Of a stretch of DNA of 64,000 nt, positions 29,703-43,188 are shown piece by piece; the first letter of the stretch is position 1; every line of letters begins with the position of its first letter. Source of the DNA: Macrobrachium rosenbergii (Eukaryota; Arthropoda; Malacostraca; Decapoda; Palaemonidae); NCBI RefSeq assembly GCF_040412425.1, contig NC_089744.1:27302501-27366500 (forward strand), written 5' to 3'. Position numbers and translations under genes: made by a program. The notes under the pieces are model-generated. The model did not search any database. It saw only the letters and a program-made list of their open reading frames with translations, and was not told where the DNA came from.

Positions 29703-30146
29703 TCTTCTTCGTTTAACGTGCTTTTTCCCATTTTTCATATGGGTAAGCACGATGCCTTCTATTGAAGGACTTTGATTTGGCGTTGGGGTATGCCGTAGCC
29801 TCGATCGGCTGCCCTGCCTGACATCGCTTAGACCCCGGTAGCACATGTGTATATGTATCGTGCCAAATCCCCAGCTCCCTTTCCCTTAGCAGCGCGGAGA
29901 CGTGAGCGGTTTAGGCCGACAGTTCGAGACGTGTAAGGCGTCTGTTATGTTTTTAGAAGCTGTTGGAGTGGCTTTGTTTGTGTGTGTATTAGTCTGTAAC
30001 ACCCATTTGCTTTCAGCAAACCTATCCGTTGATTACATACATAATCCCGGGGTGTCTACACGGATAGCAAAGCGTCCGCCCTCTGACCGTCCGGCTGCGG
30101 ATTTGAACCCGCGACACAGACTTCTTATGAAGTCCGAGTCCGCGTC
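29703..30146 (-). mobile_element. 444-bp SINE-like insertion with 14-bp target duplication
   Basis: Both sides carry the identical 14-mer AATGAGGCAGACAT (29689-29702 and 30147-30160). Read on the minus strand, the insert begins with a tRNA-like head containing a perfect B box (CGGGTTCAAATCCGC, complement of about 30099-30113). It ends with a conserved-looking tail (GTGCTTACCCATATGAAAAA, then AACGAAGAAGA). The target duplication, Pol III box and short purine-rich 3' tail fit LINE-mediated retrotransposition. Confidence 0.82.
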
Positions 30147-30160
30147 AATGAGGCAGACAT

Positions 30161-30985
30161 CTACGGGATTAATGAGGACGGTAAAGTTGATAACTACAGC
30201 GTCAACTATGACATCCCCCCACCACCATTAACAACAACTACAACAATAGATACAACAACAAACAAAGCAGAAGCAGCAACAGCAACGACAACTACACTGA
30301 TAACAGCACCACAGTTATCACGAGCCTTTATTTACCGACGCAGCCTGACACTGCAACAGAACTCGACAAATAATTAATACCTGCCGCTCTTCTTCTTCTT
30401 CGCATTTCGGGAACACCACTTACGCGACAAACGGACCGTAAGTGACAAAGGGAAGCCGCGTTAATGATCATCTCCGGGTAATTAAAATCAAGGTTAATCT
30501 GCAAGCGCGAAAAGGGATTCGCGCGCCGTATCTCATGTCATTAACCCGATTCAAAGGCTGGCCATTAACTCTGTGTATTTCACGAACGCAGGTGAAGTAT
30601 CTTGGGATTATTCACGCGAACCATTCGGGGATATGGAGGGAAATTCCTTGAATTTGTAATGAATTAAGAAAATAAGTCTTTCGCACCGTTTGAATTAGAT
30701 TAATGGTCACGCCCCTGAATTTAATATAATGTCAAAGTAGGTAGCTCCTCAGACTGATTTTCTTAAAACTAAAATTAGAGGAGAGGCAGTTTTACATTAA
30801 ATCTCGTGGGATTTAATTCGAGTTTGGAATAACACGGATTAAGACTGATTTTACTGGAAGATTTCATTCAACAGTTTAGCTGAAAATTTCAGATCAATAA
30901 ATTTTGAAAAATTTACTTATATATTTTAATATTTCAGCAATCAGAATTCGGAAATATACGGAATATCCTCAATTATTATCATTAT
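30161..30985. other. Unique sequence, possible conserved non-coding block
   Basis: 30430-30720 has several TTAAT/ATTAA-type homeodomain-like motifs and balanced GC. No coding frame with features. Confidence 0.35.
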
Positions 30986-30990
30986 TAAGA

Positions 30991-31080
30991 AGATGAACCC
31001 TACTCATATGGAACAAGCCCACAGGGGCCATTGACTTGAAACTGAAGCCTCCAATGAATATGGTAATCATTTGAAAATAT
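30991..31080 (+). mobile_element. SINE-like repeat family 2, short copy
   Basis: Contains CATATGGAACAAGCCCACAG, GGGCCATTGACTTG and AATGAATATGGTAATCATTT, collinear with the copies at 45741 and (3' part) 39238. The 31081-31650 sequence after it is unique. Confidence 0.75.
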
Positions 31081-31639
31081 AAAAAAATACCATTCATTCG
31101 CAAAAGTTTTTGGTTTATTTGAAATTAAATGAGAACTTCAAAATTCATTGCCGATTAATAAACACACTGTCTCCAAACATTTCGATGTACATTTAAATTT
31201 GACATAAACATACCCGCTCAAGATTAACATAAAGTTTAATTGATACGAACTGAGAATGGTATTTAAAATTCACAGCAAACTAATTTTTTTTATTTCTGTG
31301 ATTTCAACCACATGGATTACTAAAATCTAGGAAAATTCGTAAAATTCAAATCAGATTGCTAAATAACAATGTGGTTTGATAACAATGTGGTTTCATTAAC
31401 TTCACCGCTAAGCGAATCATAACCAATTATTTCAGAGATTTGTCCTTATTCTGATTCAGAAGAGAATAACTAACCAAAGTGGTTTAGTATCTTTTATAAA
31501 AATATATAGAGATAGCGTATACAAGATGAGTTGCCGACTTTTCGCACTAAGTTCATGATTGGATGACTGGGACTAAGGAAATAACTATCTGTATTTACTA
31601 ATGAAAGTAATTTAAACTACTTGAAAATGAAAATGAAAA

Positions 31640-31646
31640 TGAAAAT

Positions 31647-31677
<31 letters not shown>

Positions 31678-32277
31678 CTTTCGTAATCTGGAACGGACAG
31701 GGATTCCGTTCAGTGCTCTTTTAATAAAATACGATTCATTTAATCTTCAAAATCATACAAACAAAGAAAAGATAATATTATGTTTCCCACGTCCATTCAT
31801 TCACACAAATTTCTTACGTTCAAACCTCATTCAAACTAAAAACTTCAGCGATTTCGAACCTAAAGCATTTCCACTAATCACCTACATCGAGACGCTCCTT
31901 CAAACTTTGAAATCTGAAAAAAAAAGTCTTCCGGAGCATTCCTGGCGTCTTAAAAGCGTAAAAAAAACAAACTGCTTCTTGCATTTATGTAACGGAGTTA
32001 ACGATTCGTCCATGAGGCATCTCCCCCGCCCCCCTCTCTCTCTCTCTCTATCTCTCTCCTTCGTCTTACCATCTCAAGTTTCCCTAATTTACTTCATTCC
32101 TCATCTCCTCCCTTCGGTCTTGCATTTTTGTCAGCTCTGTCATTCACCCCCCTCCCCGCCCCAACAAATCCCCTTTTTCCCATTTCCCTCACTTCCCTCA
32201 TTTGGAATACTTCTCCTATCCCTGTCCCCTACTTTTGCTTGCCTCTTTCATCTCTATCTACCCTTTATACCCATGGC

Positions 32278-32324
<47 letters not shown>

Positions 32325-32647
32325 GCCAGCTTTCATTCCACCTCCCTCCTCCGGCATACCTTAATATAGTTCATTTATTTGGCACACCCTTCATTTAGCA
32401 CTGCTTATCCCATCTCCCCCATTTCTTGTCTTATCTCTCTCTCATCCGCTCTTCCTTCCTCCTCTTCCTCTTCCTCCTCCTCCCTCTTCATCTCGTGTAT
32501 AATTCTGACGGCGTCGTGCCATGATTATTATTCTGTCTTAGTATCCAGAGCAAGTTATGCTTACGGGGAGTTGTCTCTCCCATTTTTCCCAGTCTCTTGG
32601 TAATAAATATTTCAAAGGAAGTCATTCCATTTTTCATTCCCGTCCAG

Positions 32648-32695
<48 letters not shown>

Positions 32696-32921
32696 AAAAC
32701 CCAAACTAATATAAAATCTAAACTCTCTCTCTCTGCCAAAACCCATTTTAATCTAAAATCTAAAGTCTTTCCTCCTTCCCTTTTTCATTTTCTACGCAAG
32801 AGCCCGTGCTATCATTAGTCAAATTTCATAAAAAACAAAAATTAGCATTCTCTTCCTCAGCCCCCATTCCTCAATATAAGCAAGAGTCCGTGTTGGCACA
32901 AGCCTAATTTCAACTAGAACC

Positions 32922-32956
<35 letters not shown>
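31640..32956. repeat. Pyrimidine-rich region with CT microsatellites
   Basis: A short GA tract at 31648-31676 with GAAAAT repeats before it; CT at 32034-32058, 32284-32319, 32651-32692 and 32925-32956. 32030-32800 is C+T-rich on the plus strand. Confidence 0.8.
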
Positions 32957-32962
<6 letters not shown>

Positions 32963-34515
32963 ATTACTGCAGTGAAATGCAATGTTCTTCCCAGCTAAGC
33001 GCGGAGGCGGAGGAAGAAGATCTACGCCACGAAAGGAATTTGTAGCGATAAATGAATTTGTCCGTCGTCGAAGCAAATTCGATTTACGTCGGATTTTCGG
33101 AATTAAATGAAAAGGCGCAATCTGGGGGCGGTTCCTCCCGAAACCGCGACTTTTCTTACTTATTTCTGAAAGGAAGATTCCATCGTTTATTGATAAACGG
33201 CAGCCTTTTATTTATTCATTTATTTTCTGAGGGCGAATTTGCACTCAAAAAATAAAAAAAAACGAAAAATTTCATATCTTCTTCTTTTTCTCTCTCTGTT
33301 GCAGAATAAAATTCATACAAAATCTACACTCATAACCAAAACATCATAAGTAGAACTCCTGTATTTCATGGCTTTCATTTACCTTCTGTCTAATGAGCCC
33401 AAGGAAGAAATACCAGTTTCTGAAATCTTCAACAAATTCAATAACTATTCATAGGATTAAATGAAACTTTATTATCCCTAAATGTCTCGTAAAGTTTCTT
33501 ATACTACATTAATTTTTATATCATTTATAGATTCTGATACTCTGGATCCATAATATTTCGTTAAACATCAGAATTCTCCTGCCAGGAGCCATTTTTGGTC
33601 TCTCTACATGACAAGACCTCCTCTACAAAATGCGAGTCACCGTTTCACCTAAGTCCTTCTGTGGACAACAACTTTGCAAAGATATTTCAGCAATCCATTT
33701 TTGGAAATGTCACTTATACATTCTTGTTTTATCATTTCCTGTTACCTCTATATTATATCTTACCATCACACTGGTGCTCGTAATCTGGACCATACAATGG
33801 CTGATAGGACGTTGCAATCAGTCGTATCTTTTATAAATTGTGAAATCCCGAGAACAGAATGCGATTCATTTTGCTGTTTACGCCATTCTCTGCAAACTTT
33901 GTTATATAGAGTTGTCTTCTCACTGCTGAAGCAGGCAGTGGCATTTCAGCTTCCTGTTTTAGTATAAACGTCTAAAACAAAATCCTCATGTAAGGATACG
34001 CAACAAATTTCATACGGTTTCTGCATGCATATCTGTGCATACAGTATACAGCGCATGAAAAGTACATGGGCATCCGTATCCCATAAAACGAACAAATATC
34101 TCCCTCCTCTCTTGGTATTAACCACTTTTTTTTTTATGTAACAGTAGTGAATAACTATAAACTGATGTCCCGGGATCGTGACCATGAGAAAGAGAACGTC
34201 GAGGATCGGGAACTAAAAATCGGAGGACGACCATTCCAATTGCTTCATAGATTTTTTTCTTTCTGATTTTAAACAAACTATAACGTTTCGGTCTGCTCCT
34301 TCTTTCATGGTGAATGAAACCTGAGGGATTGGAGAGTTTCCGAGCGTGACAATAGATCTACTTCATGCGTAAAAGATTTCGGATTGCCTCCGGGCCAACC
34401 GGCAGACGAGGGAGATATGCAGTGTATCATCGCCTGAAGTATTTTGGAGTGAATCTTGTGAGCCAAGTGTTATCAGTAACAAAGCGTATGAGAGGCTGAG
34501 GTGTTCTGATATCTG
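32957..34515. other. Unique intron sequence
   Basis: The block 33000-33240 is GC-balanced and carries a 16-bp palindrome of forkhead-like sites at 33184-33199. No gene recognised. Confidence 0.45.
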
Positions 34516-34517
34516 TT

Positions 34518-35151
<634 letters not shown>

Positions 35152-35204
35152 ACACAAAACAACATCAATCAATCAAGCCCCGAAAATACTTAATCACTTT
35201 AAGA

Positions 35205-35430
35205 TTGCCTTCACGTCTGATAATGCCTCGACGATGAACGCTATCAGATGCAGATGCTGGTGGGGTCCCTTGATATCTGACTGACATTCCTCGCATCATC
35301 GGGATTACTGTAATTAGTTAATTACTAATATCCGTAATGACCTTTGCATGTCCCAAAGGACTCATAATCTCCCCTTGCTACTCCCGTGGTGTCATGTTAA
35401 TTAAAAGGTTTGAAGCGAAGGGAAGAAGTC
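35205..35430. other. Candidate conserved non-coding element
   Basis: Unique sequence with GGGATTA, TAATTAGTTAATTA (35311-35324) and TTTGCATG (35343-35350) clustered in 50 nt. No frame or repeat. Function inferred only from motif clustering. Confidence 0.35.
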
Positions 35431-35489
35431 GAGTTCACACGTTGATGACTAGTCTAAGTCGTACCCATTGCTTAGTCATGTGTATACAA

Positions 35490-35677
<188 letters not shown>

Positions 35678-35827
35678 CATAGACTGACAGATAGATAGAC
35701 ATATACTGTGTACATAAACGTACGTAAAATGAAAATGATTTAGCAATTTTCTTAAGTATACATACATATGCCACATAATATAGAAATCAGTGATAAATGT
35801 CATACTTATATGCTTGCATAAAAGCCT

Positions 35828-35893
35828 ATGAATCCACACATTCACTACCTTTAGTTACGTATGAATCCACACATTCACTACCTTTAGTTACGT
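35828..35893 (+). repeat. 33-bp tandem duplication
   Basis: Two exact copies of a 33-bp unit starting ATGAATCCACACATTCAC. Confidence 0.93.
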
Positions 35894-36156
35894 ATGTGTG
35901 TATGTATGTATATGTATGAAAAAGCATGTACGAATTCATAATGTTATCTATGAGTCCAATTATATAATTCCTCAATTCCACAAGGGCACAACAGAATAAC
36001 CCACGATACATTCCCCACAATGCAATTCTTCCAAATGCGACTCGGTTCACGATTAAATGGAATCATCCGCGTATGAGCTTCGCGTGGAAGGGGGGAAAAA
36101 ATATTAATGTCAAAGAAGCTTTGGCTTGGACCAAACTCAACAAAAGTGAAAAGAAT

Positions 36157-36202
36157 TAAAGAAGAAGAAGAAGAAGAAGAAGAAGAAGAAGAAGAAGAAG
36201 AA
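36157..36202 (+). repeat. (GAA)n microsatellite
   Basis: About 15 GAA units. 36203-37550 is unique; a short (TGCG)n run lies near 36330-36348. No gene recognised. Confidence 0.9.
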
Positions 36203-37552
36203 AGTCCGTTATCAAGATCATTCTTCTTTCCATAGCGAACTTTTACGGCTTCGGATGTCATTTCCTTTCGGAAGCGGATTTGGAAGCCCGTAATCTTCAA
36301 GAATTCATCTGGTTTTTCCGAGTCCGCGCATGCGTGCGTGCGTGCGCACGGGAGCATAGATATACTCGCGTGCGCATGAGCAGTTGTGTGTGCTATTGTA
36401 TTTTTAGTCTTTCTGTAAAATTTACCAAAGCTTTTTGGATTGCGTCTTTATTTATTTTCTGGTCAATAAGTTTCGTCGTTCTCTGATAGTGTAAAGTTAA
36501 CGTAAATGGCTTAATTGTACGATATAAAAGTTTGATTAGTTTAAGAGCAACAAGACTTGTTGGTCAGTGAATATGAGATTTCAATATCAATAAAAAACTT
36601 TACAAATTAAAAACTATCTAAGATAGGTGATTTAAGTCATCCGTATTACGTGCAATTCCTTCAGGGACGGGTCGTTCCTTATTAGGTACCAATATCTGCA
36701 GAGCTTCGGGAACTCCTATAAATCACATTACCGAAACCTCATTGCGTACTTGTTTGGCTGAACACTGTACAAGGCGAGGTTCTCTGAGGCCTTAGGTGTT
36801 AGGGGTCACACACGAGTGTCTCCTAACAAGTTTTCGAGGGGCTAATGCAGTTTCCGGCAAAAAGTTAACTCGAGCTAAATATCTCTTATCGGAACATCTA
36901 CTGCCCTTTCTGAGAGAATTTGGCAATCAATATTCGCTCTCTGCATCAGCGAATTTTTAGTTTATACAGTCAGCCGAGAAGAAACGTTAATGAAACTTGT
37001 TTATTTTTGAAACTGATGTGTTTCTGAGAGGTTTTAGAGATACCGCGAAATGAAAAAATATACAATTTTCCTTCGTACTCCTCTTTGGTCATTTTCGTAA
37101 TTCAGTAACGCAATAAATGCACTGCCTATACACAGCTGAGTCGTCAGCAATTATTAACACTTATGATACTGAATTCTTGAGCTAAGAAGGACTGTCAAGT
37201 TATTACGACCCATTCCTTGACTAGATATAACTTCTATCACAGCAAAGGGAAAGGAAAGCTGTACTCTACACACACGTATCTATGTAGAGTTTTAGGTAAA
37301 GTTTTCACAGAGGGCTGTATATGTTTTTTGGCCTGCTAACGGCTTTCTCACCCTAAAATAATTCAGGTATAAATACGATATACTCTCCGTATACTGGAAA
37401 GTAAACCATTATGATGATGGCAATGGTTAAGACAGAAATATCGATGATGATGAAAAATAATGAAAATGCGTCACAGTGAAACAAAAGAGGAAATGTGAGC
37501 AACAACATCCGCGGCAGAATTCTTTCAGTGCAAAGAAAAATGTCAGATGTTA

Positions 37553-38030
37553 AAAACATACATCCATTGTATACTTTTCCAATATTTCCAATATATTTCA
37601 AATAATGTCAAACGTTAAAAAAATACATCTACTATAAACATTTCAAACATTGCATATAATGTTAGAAACATTCATCTACTGTATACACTCCCAACATTTT
37701 GCAACATTTCACATAATGTCAAACGTTGAAAACATACATCTACTGTATACATTTCCAACCTTTTTCCAACTTTCCAACACTTCACATGATGTCAGACGTT
37801 AAAACATACATCTACTGTATACATTTCCAACAATTCACATGATATGAAATGTTAAGAACATATATTACTGTATACATTTCCAACGTTTTCCAAAATTTCC
37901 ACCATTTCACATGTCAGACGTTAAAACATGCATCTACTGCATACATTTCCAACAATTCACATGATGCGAAATGCTGACAACATACATCTACTATTTACAT
38001 TTCCAACATTTCACAATTTGTACCACACCA
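37553..38030. repeat. Minisatellite, unit about 55-72 bp
   Basis: Seven or so diverged copies marked by CATCTACTGTATACATTTCC and CACATGATGTCAGACGTT, with variable lengths. Confidence 0.85.
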
Positions 38031-38049
38031 CAAACAAACTTAATTCGGA

Positions 38050-38272
38050 TCTGACCTCACCATTCATCATACTTAATAACGACTAATTTGACCTCACTTT
38101 TCATCATACTGAATAACGACCAATTTGACCTCACTTGTCATCATAATGAATAACGGCCAATTTGACCTCACTTTTCATCATAATGAACAATGACCAATTT
38201 GACCTCACTTTTCATCATACTGAATAACGACCAATTTGATATCACTTTTCATCATAATGAATAATTACCTAT
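38050..38272. repeat. 37-bp minisatellite
   Basis: About six copies of a 37-bp unit containing AATTTGACCTCACTTTTC and ATCATACTGAATAACGACC. It ends about 40 nt from the donor of the V-domain exon. Confidence 0.92.
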
Positions 38273-38312
38273 ATAAGCTCAACTATGCCTTAAAACCGCG
38301 TCATTATCCTAC

Positions 38313-38493
38313 CTCTGACAACCAGCTGTGCTATCCTGGAGGTCAGGGCATCCTGGGCCGTGAAGGCGGAAGCCGTGACCTGGCACTCCCAGTCTCCGTC
38401 GTCGACTTCGCTGGCGTCCGATATCCTGATGGAGCAGTCGCCGGCCTCCATGTCCCCGCTCCACTCGTACTTCCCGACGAACATGCCTTGAGG
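38313..38493 (-). CDS. Exon encoding C-terminal half of first (V-type) Ig domain
   Basis: This 181-nt exon starts in phase 0 and ends in phase 1. The acceptor is a strong pyrimidine tract (CTCGCCTGTCCTTTCAG) and the donor is GTAGGATAA. The translation starts PQGMFVGKYEWSGD and contains GDCSIRISDASEVDDGDW, then ECQV with the second Ig cysteine. The Asp-Gly-x-Trp-x-Cys pattern is the V-set F-strand signature. It ends AQDALTSRIAQLVVR, a typical domain exit. The first cysteine and core Trp of the domain must lie in exons upstream on the minus strand. GC content is clearly higher than in the surrounding AT-rich intron. The domain looks like the N-terminal V-set of nephrin/Kirre/SYG-like proteins, though family assignment is from memory of motifs. 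Confidence 0.88.
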
Positions 38494-38610
38494 CTGAAAG
38501 GACAGGCGAGAGAGGAGGTCAATCAACGTTTCTTCGTTAAGTCTTACGTATTCTGAACATGGGCATTCCGGTAATCGGAAGTTGGTGACCATTCATTTGT
38601 TCAACAACAA

Positions 38611-38613
38611 CAC

Positions 38614-38683
<70 letters not shown>

Positions 38684-38787
38684 CTTACAATTATTATTAT
38701 TATTATTATTATCATCATAGTTTAAATATGAATATAATAAATTTTTTATGCTTCCTAGGGATCTGATGAACCATGATTTGTTTTGTA

Positions 38788-38861
<74 letters not shown>
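38611..38861. repeat. (AAT)n, (ATT)n, (AAT)n microsatellites
   Basis: AAT at 38611-38683, ATT at 38690-38712 and AAT at 38788-38861, just upstream (in gene direction) of the V-domain exon. 38862-39237 is unique. Confidence 0.95.
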
Positions 38862-38864
<3 letters not shown>

Positions 38865-39237
38865 CTTAGCAAAGAGCATACACTCACTAAAGACACTGCA
38901 CGGATGAATAAACTAGTATTATGAATGCATGAATTTATTATACGTTGGCCGCAATTCTTCCAAAATGATATGGATAATGCTACAGTGTTTACTGTGTAGA
39001 CATTAACGAGCGACATACTTTTCATCGATATGCAACATCCATGTGCTCACCTAAATTCATCCAAACCCGTTACTTCATTCTCGAGGGTTTTGTTCACTCA
39101 AATTCGCAGAGACAGGTATTGCTTCCTTCTAGCTTCTAAAATGTATAAGAATTGATAATAATGATGATGATGATAATAATAATACTGGATACATAGGTAA
39201 CAGGCAGAAAGAATGACTGATATCATTACTGATATCC

Positions 39238-39367
39238 AGAAGACTTGGAATTCAAGCTTCCAAAGAATATGGTGTTCATTTGAAATACGTAACAGAAGGT
39301 AATACTAAATACAGAAAGATGAGATCAGTCATTAGAAAAGAAAAAAGAAATGAACAAATAAATAAAT

Positions 39368-39427
<60 letters not shown>
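39238..39427 (+). mobile_element. SINE-like family 2 copy with (GATA)n tail
   Basis: AGACTTGGAATTCAAGCTTC, CAAAGAATATGGTGTTCATT and ATACAGAAAGATGAGATCAG match the 45741 copy. The sequence then runs through AAATAAATAAA into GATA repeats (39371-39427), which could be its 3' tail. Confidence 0.75.
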
Positions 39428-39428
<1 letters not shown>

Positions 39429-39738
39429 GAGAAAGAGAAAAATGCATTTATAATATTTAGGGATTATTCAAACATTTCATTCACGAAGACTCTCCACTCA
39501 TCTGTCAACTGAAATTCTTTTATGAGAGAGTAAGTCCGGAGTCAAAATATTATCTATTTGCTAAAAGGCAAAACAGTCTTTAGTTAACGCGCAATCAAAT
39601 CACAGATTGAAAATAAAAAAGCATACAAACGTGAATAAAAGCACGTTAAAAGAAAAAGAAGAAGAAGACAAACGTGAATTATAACTTCCGCTTTTCGGGG
39701 GAGTGTTTAGGCATAGTGTGTCATGCTGTCAATAATAA

Positions 39739-40080
39739 ATTTCAAAGTTATTTAAGTAAATTAAATAATTTAAAAGTTACTGAAATAAATTAAATAAATT
39801 AAAAGTTATTTAACAAAATTAAACAATTTAAAAGTTACTTTAATATATTAAATAATAATCTAAAGGTCTCTTAAGTAAATTAAATAATTATTTAAAAGTT
39901 ACTTAAATAAATTAGATAATTTAAAAGTACCTACATAAATTGAATAATAATTCAAAAGTTATCTAAATAAATTGAATAATAATCTAACAGTTATCTAAAT
40001 AAATTGAATAATAATTTAAAAGTTACCTAAATCAACTGAATAATAATTTAAAATTTACTTAAATAAATTAAGTAATAAAA
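39739..40080. repeat. AT-rich minisatellite, unit about 29-32 bp
   Basis: About eleven copies of a unit like AGTTATCTAAATAAATTGAA followed by TAATAATTTAAA. The last three whole units are 32 bp. Confidence 0.85.
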
Positions 40081-40212
40081 AATATTTGAATATATTATGT
40101 CAAGTGGGGAGGAAGGTGTCATATGAGAAATTTATGATTTATTTTATGAATGAAAGGAAAACAGCACAAAAAAAAAAAAAAAGAAAGCATATACTGTAAG
40201 GTAAAACAAACA

Positions 40213-40215
<3 letters not shown>

Positions 40216-40290
<75 letters not shown>
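40216..40290 (-). repeat. (CT)n microsatellite
   Basis: About 37 CT units. Confidence 0.95.
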
Positions 40291-40292
<2 letters not shown>

Positions 40293-40442
40293 GAAACAAG
40301 CAACCATGACGAGAAAAGCCCTGTGAGAAAAAAATAATTCAATAAAGAAATCTCAGGGTTACTGATATCACAAAACAACAACACAAAATTTTAGTAAAAT
40401 ACAACTTATTTTCTTATTTTTAAAACTGCAAGCTTTCCACAT

Positions 40443-40445
<3 letters not shown>

Positions 40446-40521
<76 letters not shown>

Positions 40522-40523
40522 CT

Positions 40524-40604
<81 letters not shown>

Positions 40605-40729
40605 TATAAACAATAATTCCGCCAGTGACAAAAATAAAACATGAGCTACCCCTCCAGACACACAAGTTTGCTGCAAAATGTCGCTGATGAAGTCCACAAG
40701 TTAAGTAGCTTTTTGTTCCATTCTGCCGT

Positions 40730-40806
<77 letters not shown>
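40446..40806. repeat. TA microsatellites and (GA)n
   Basis: TA 40446-40517 and 40541-40600; GA 40734-40806. The unique gap 40610-40733 has no recognised feature. Confidence 0.95.
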
Positions 40807-40809
<3 letters not shown>

Positions 40810-41061
40810 TATTTTTGAAAAAAGAGAGAATGTGGTTTTGAGAAAAGAATTATTGCTGGTATCGGATTAGAATTTTTTTATTTTTATAAATTTCTGAGTC
40901 AGTAAGATCAATAAGTTTTTAGTGACTCGATTTAAAGGACAGTGATGACGCTAGAATAAAATTTGCCCAAAACACAAAGGACCTTGGATGAAGTTTGACT
41001 TTTTAATAAGATCAGAAGTTTACAGCGATGTTTTTCAAGGATCCGACAAACGTGAGTAAAT

Positions 41062-41290
<229 letters not shown>

Positions 41291-41484
41291 CCATCAGAGA
41301 CAGAAAGAAAATATTTCCCCCTTAAAAAAAAAAAAATAGGTCATGTCAGAAGAGAAGTCCTGAAGTGGATGTTGTAAATGGCAAGAGGTTGGGCTAAAGG
41401 AATCCATCTTTATTTCTGGTCACGAACGCAAGCGAACCCACACGACTTCTACACCATTAGCACAACGCACACACGCACATTCAT

Positions 41485-41515
<31 letters not shown>

Positions 41516-41880
41516 GATAGATAGATAGCTTTACTGACCACAAAATTACAACTTTCATAATAACAAAAGATTCAAAATTTCAATATTCTTCTCTTTCAAA
41601 AGATAATTTTTTTGGTCCAATCAATATCAAAATATCATACAAAATGGCTTTGTAAAGCTGGGAAGCACTCCAGAAAATAACAAAATAAATAAAAAAACGA
41701 TAACTTTCAGTTACATCGTTATTATTTACTACAAACACACATACACACACTCACAACTCTCATGAAGATCTTTATCATCCGCATACTCTATGTCACTCTA
41801 AATCTAGTTTTACTAGTCTCCAGCCTCTTTATGAGTTCCTGCATGACCCATCAGGATAAACCTTTCTTCTTGATAAACTC

Positions 41881-41883
<3 letters not shown>

Positions 41884-41947
<64 letters not shown>

Positions 41948-41995
41948 GACGTCTCTCGTAAAACAAGATTCTTCTGATAACATACTCTCATGGAA

Positions 41996-42056
<61 letters not shown>
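41884..42056 (-). repeat. Two (CT)n microsatellites
   Basis: CT at 41884-41942 and 42001-42056. 41300-41880 is unique, with ACAC and GATA runs near 41480-41527. 42057-42729 is unique, no gene recognised. Confidence 0.93.
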
Positions 42057-42059
<3 letters not shown>

Positions 42060-42729
42060 CTAAGATCAATTTTCTCATTTTCTTTTACAAGGCTTTAATG
42101 ATTAACTAAAATGAGAAAGGCCTATTATAACCAACCAAATCTATCTGGCTTTAATCCACTGAAATAGACAATTTATTTGCGTCTTAAATGCTAAGACGAT
42201 GAGTATTAAAAGTAAGAAAATGTATTGCCTAGAGAGATAGAGAGGTTAAAAAAAGAAACAAAAACGCTCTTGTATCCCTGCATGATTCTCTGCAATTATC
42301 AAGAATTTCGCTCTGGCCGGGAGAGGCTCCAAATAGCGCGTCGGGAAATTTTCCGGATTTTGCTTTCTAAAATAATATTGCAATTTTACAGCCACGCTGC
42401 AGAGCCTTATCCTCGTTAATAACTGCTATTATTATTAAAAATAATATGGATAATAATAATACTCGCGAAGGATGTAGGATAATGTATGCACCAGATACAT
42501 ACACATACACATATATATACATATACATATATAACACATCAAGGTAACAAGAGTTTGGCGTCCTGTTCATCATCGTTTATATCACTACTAAAACTGCTCT
42601 GGAAAGACTGAAGGGTGAAGTACTCATGCACTCATCACGCATGAAACAAGTATTTCTTTACGATATCCAGTTGCTTATAACTGATTTTATATTGTAGCCA
42701 TCAAAATATAACTACTGTCTTATCGAATT

Positions 42730-43028
42730 GGAATATATAGAATTTTGGCCAAAAGGCCAAGCGCTGGGACCTATGAGGTCATTCAACGCTGAAACGGAAA
42801 CTTACAGTACAAAGGTTTTGTAACAGGAGGAAAACCTCGCAGTTGCACTTTGAAGCAACTTCTAGGAGAGGGTGGAAATTAAGATGGAAGAAAGAGAATG
42901 CGAACAGATGTACAGTAAAAGGAACGAAAGGGGTTGCAGCTAGGGGCCGAAGGGACGCTGCAAAGAACCTTAAGTAATACCTACAGTACACCGCACGTGG
43001 TGCACTGACGGCACTAACCCCCTACGGG
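42730..43028 (+). mobile_element. SINE-like repeat family 1, full copy
   Basis: Runs from GGAATATATAGAATTTTGGC, CCAAGCGCTGGGACCTATG and GGTCATTCAACGCTGAAACG to GTGCACTGACGGCACTAACC and CCCCTACGGG. It is about 299 bp and collinear with the antisense copy at 28239-28548. No tRNA boxes are obvious, so its head class is unknown. Confidence 0.88.
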
Positions 43029-43142
43029 AAATTTTTCAGTTATCTTTTTGACCCCAAATTCCTATTCCTTCTGTATTAATTCAGTACGATGTAAGTGAAT
43101 TATACTTCCCATTTCGTCCGCCTCCACAAAAGAGGGTAAGAT

Positions 43143-43145
<3 letters not shown>

Positions 43146-43186
<41 letters not shown>
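43146..43186 (-). repeat. (CT)n microsatellite
   Basis: About 20 CT units. 43187-43540 is unique; 43540-43970 is C+T-rich low complexity with no gene. Confidence 0.93.
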
Positions 43187-43188
<2 letters not shown>

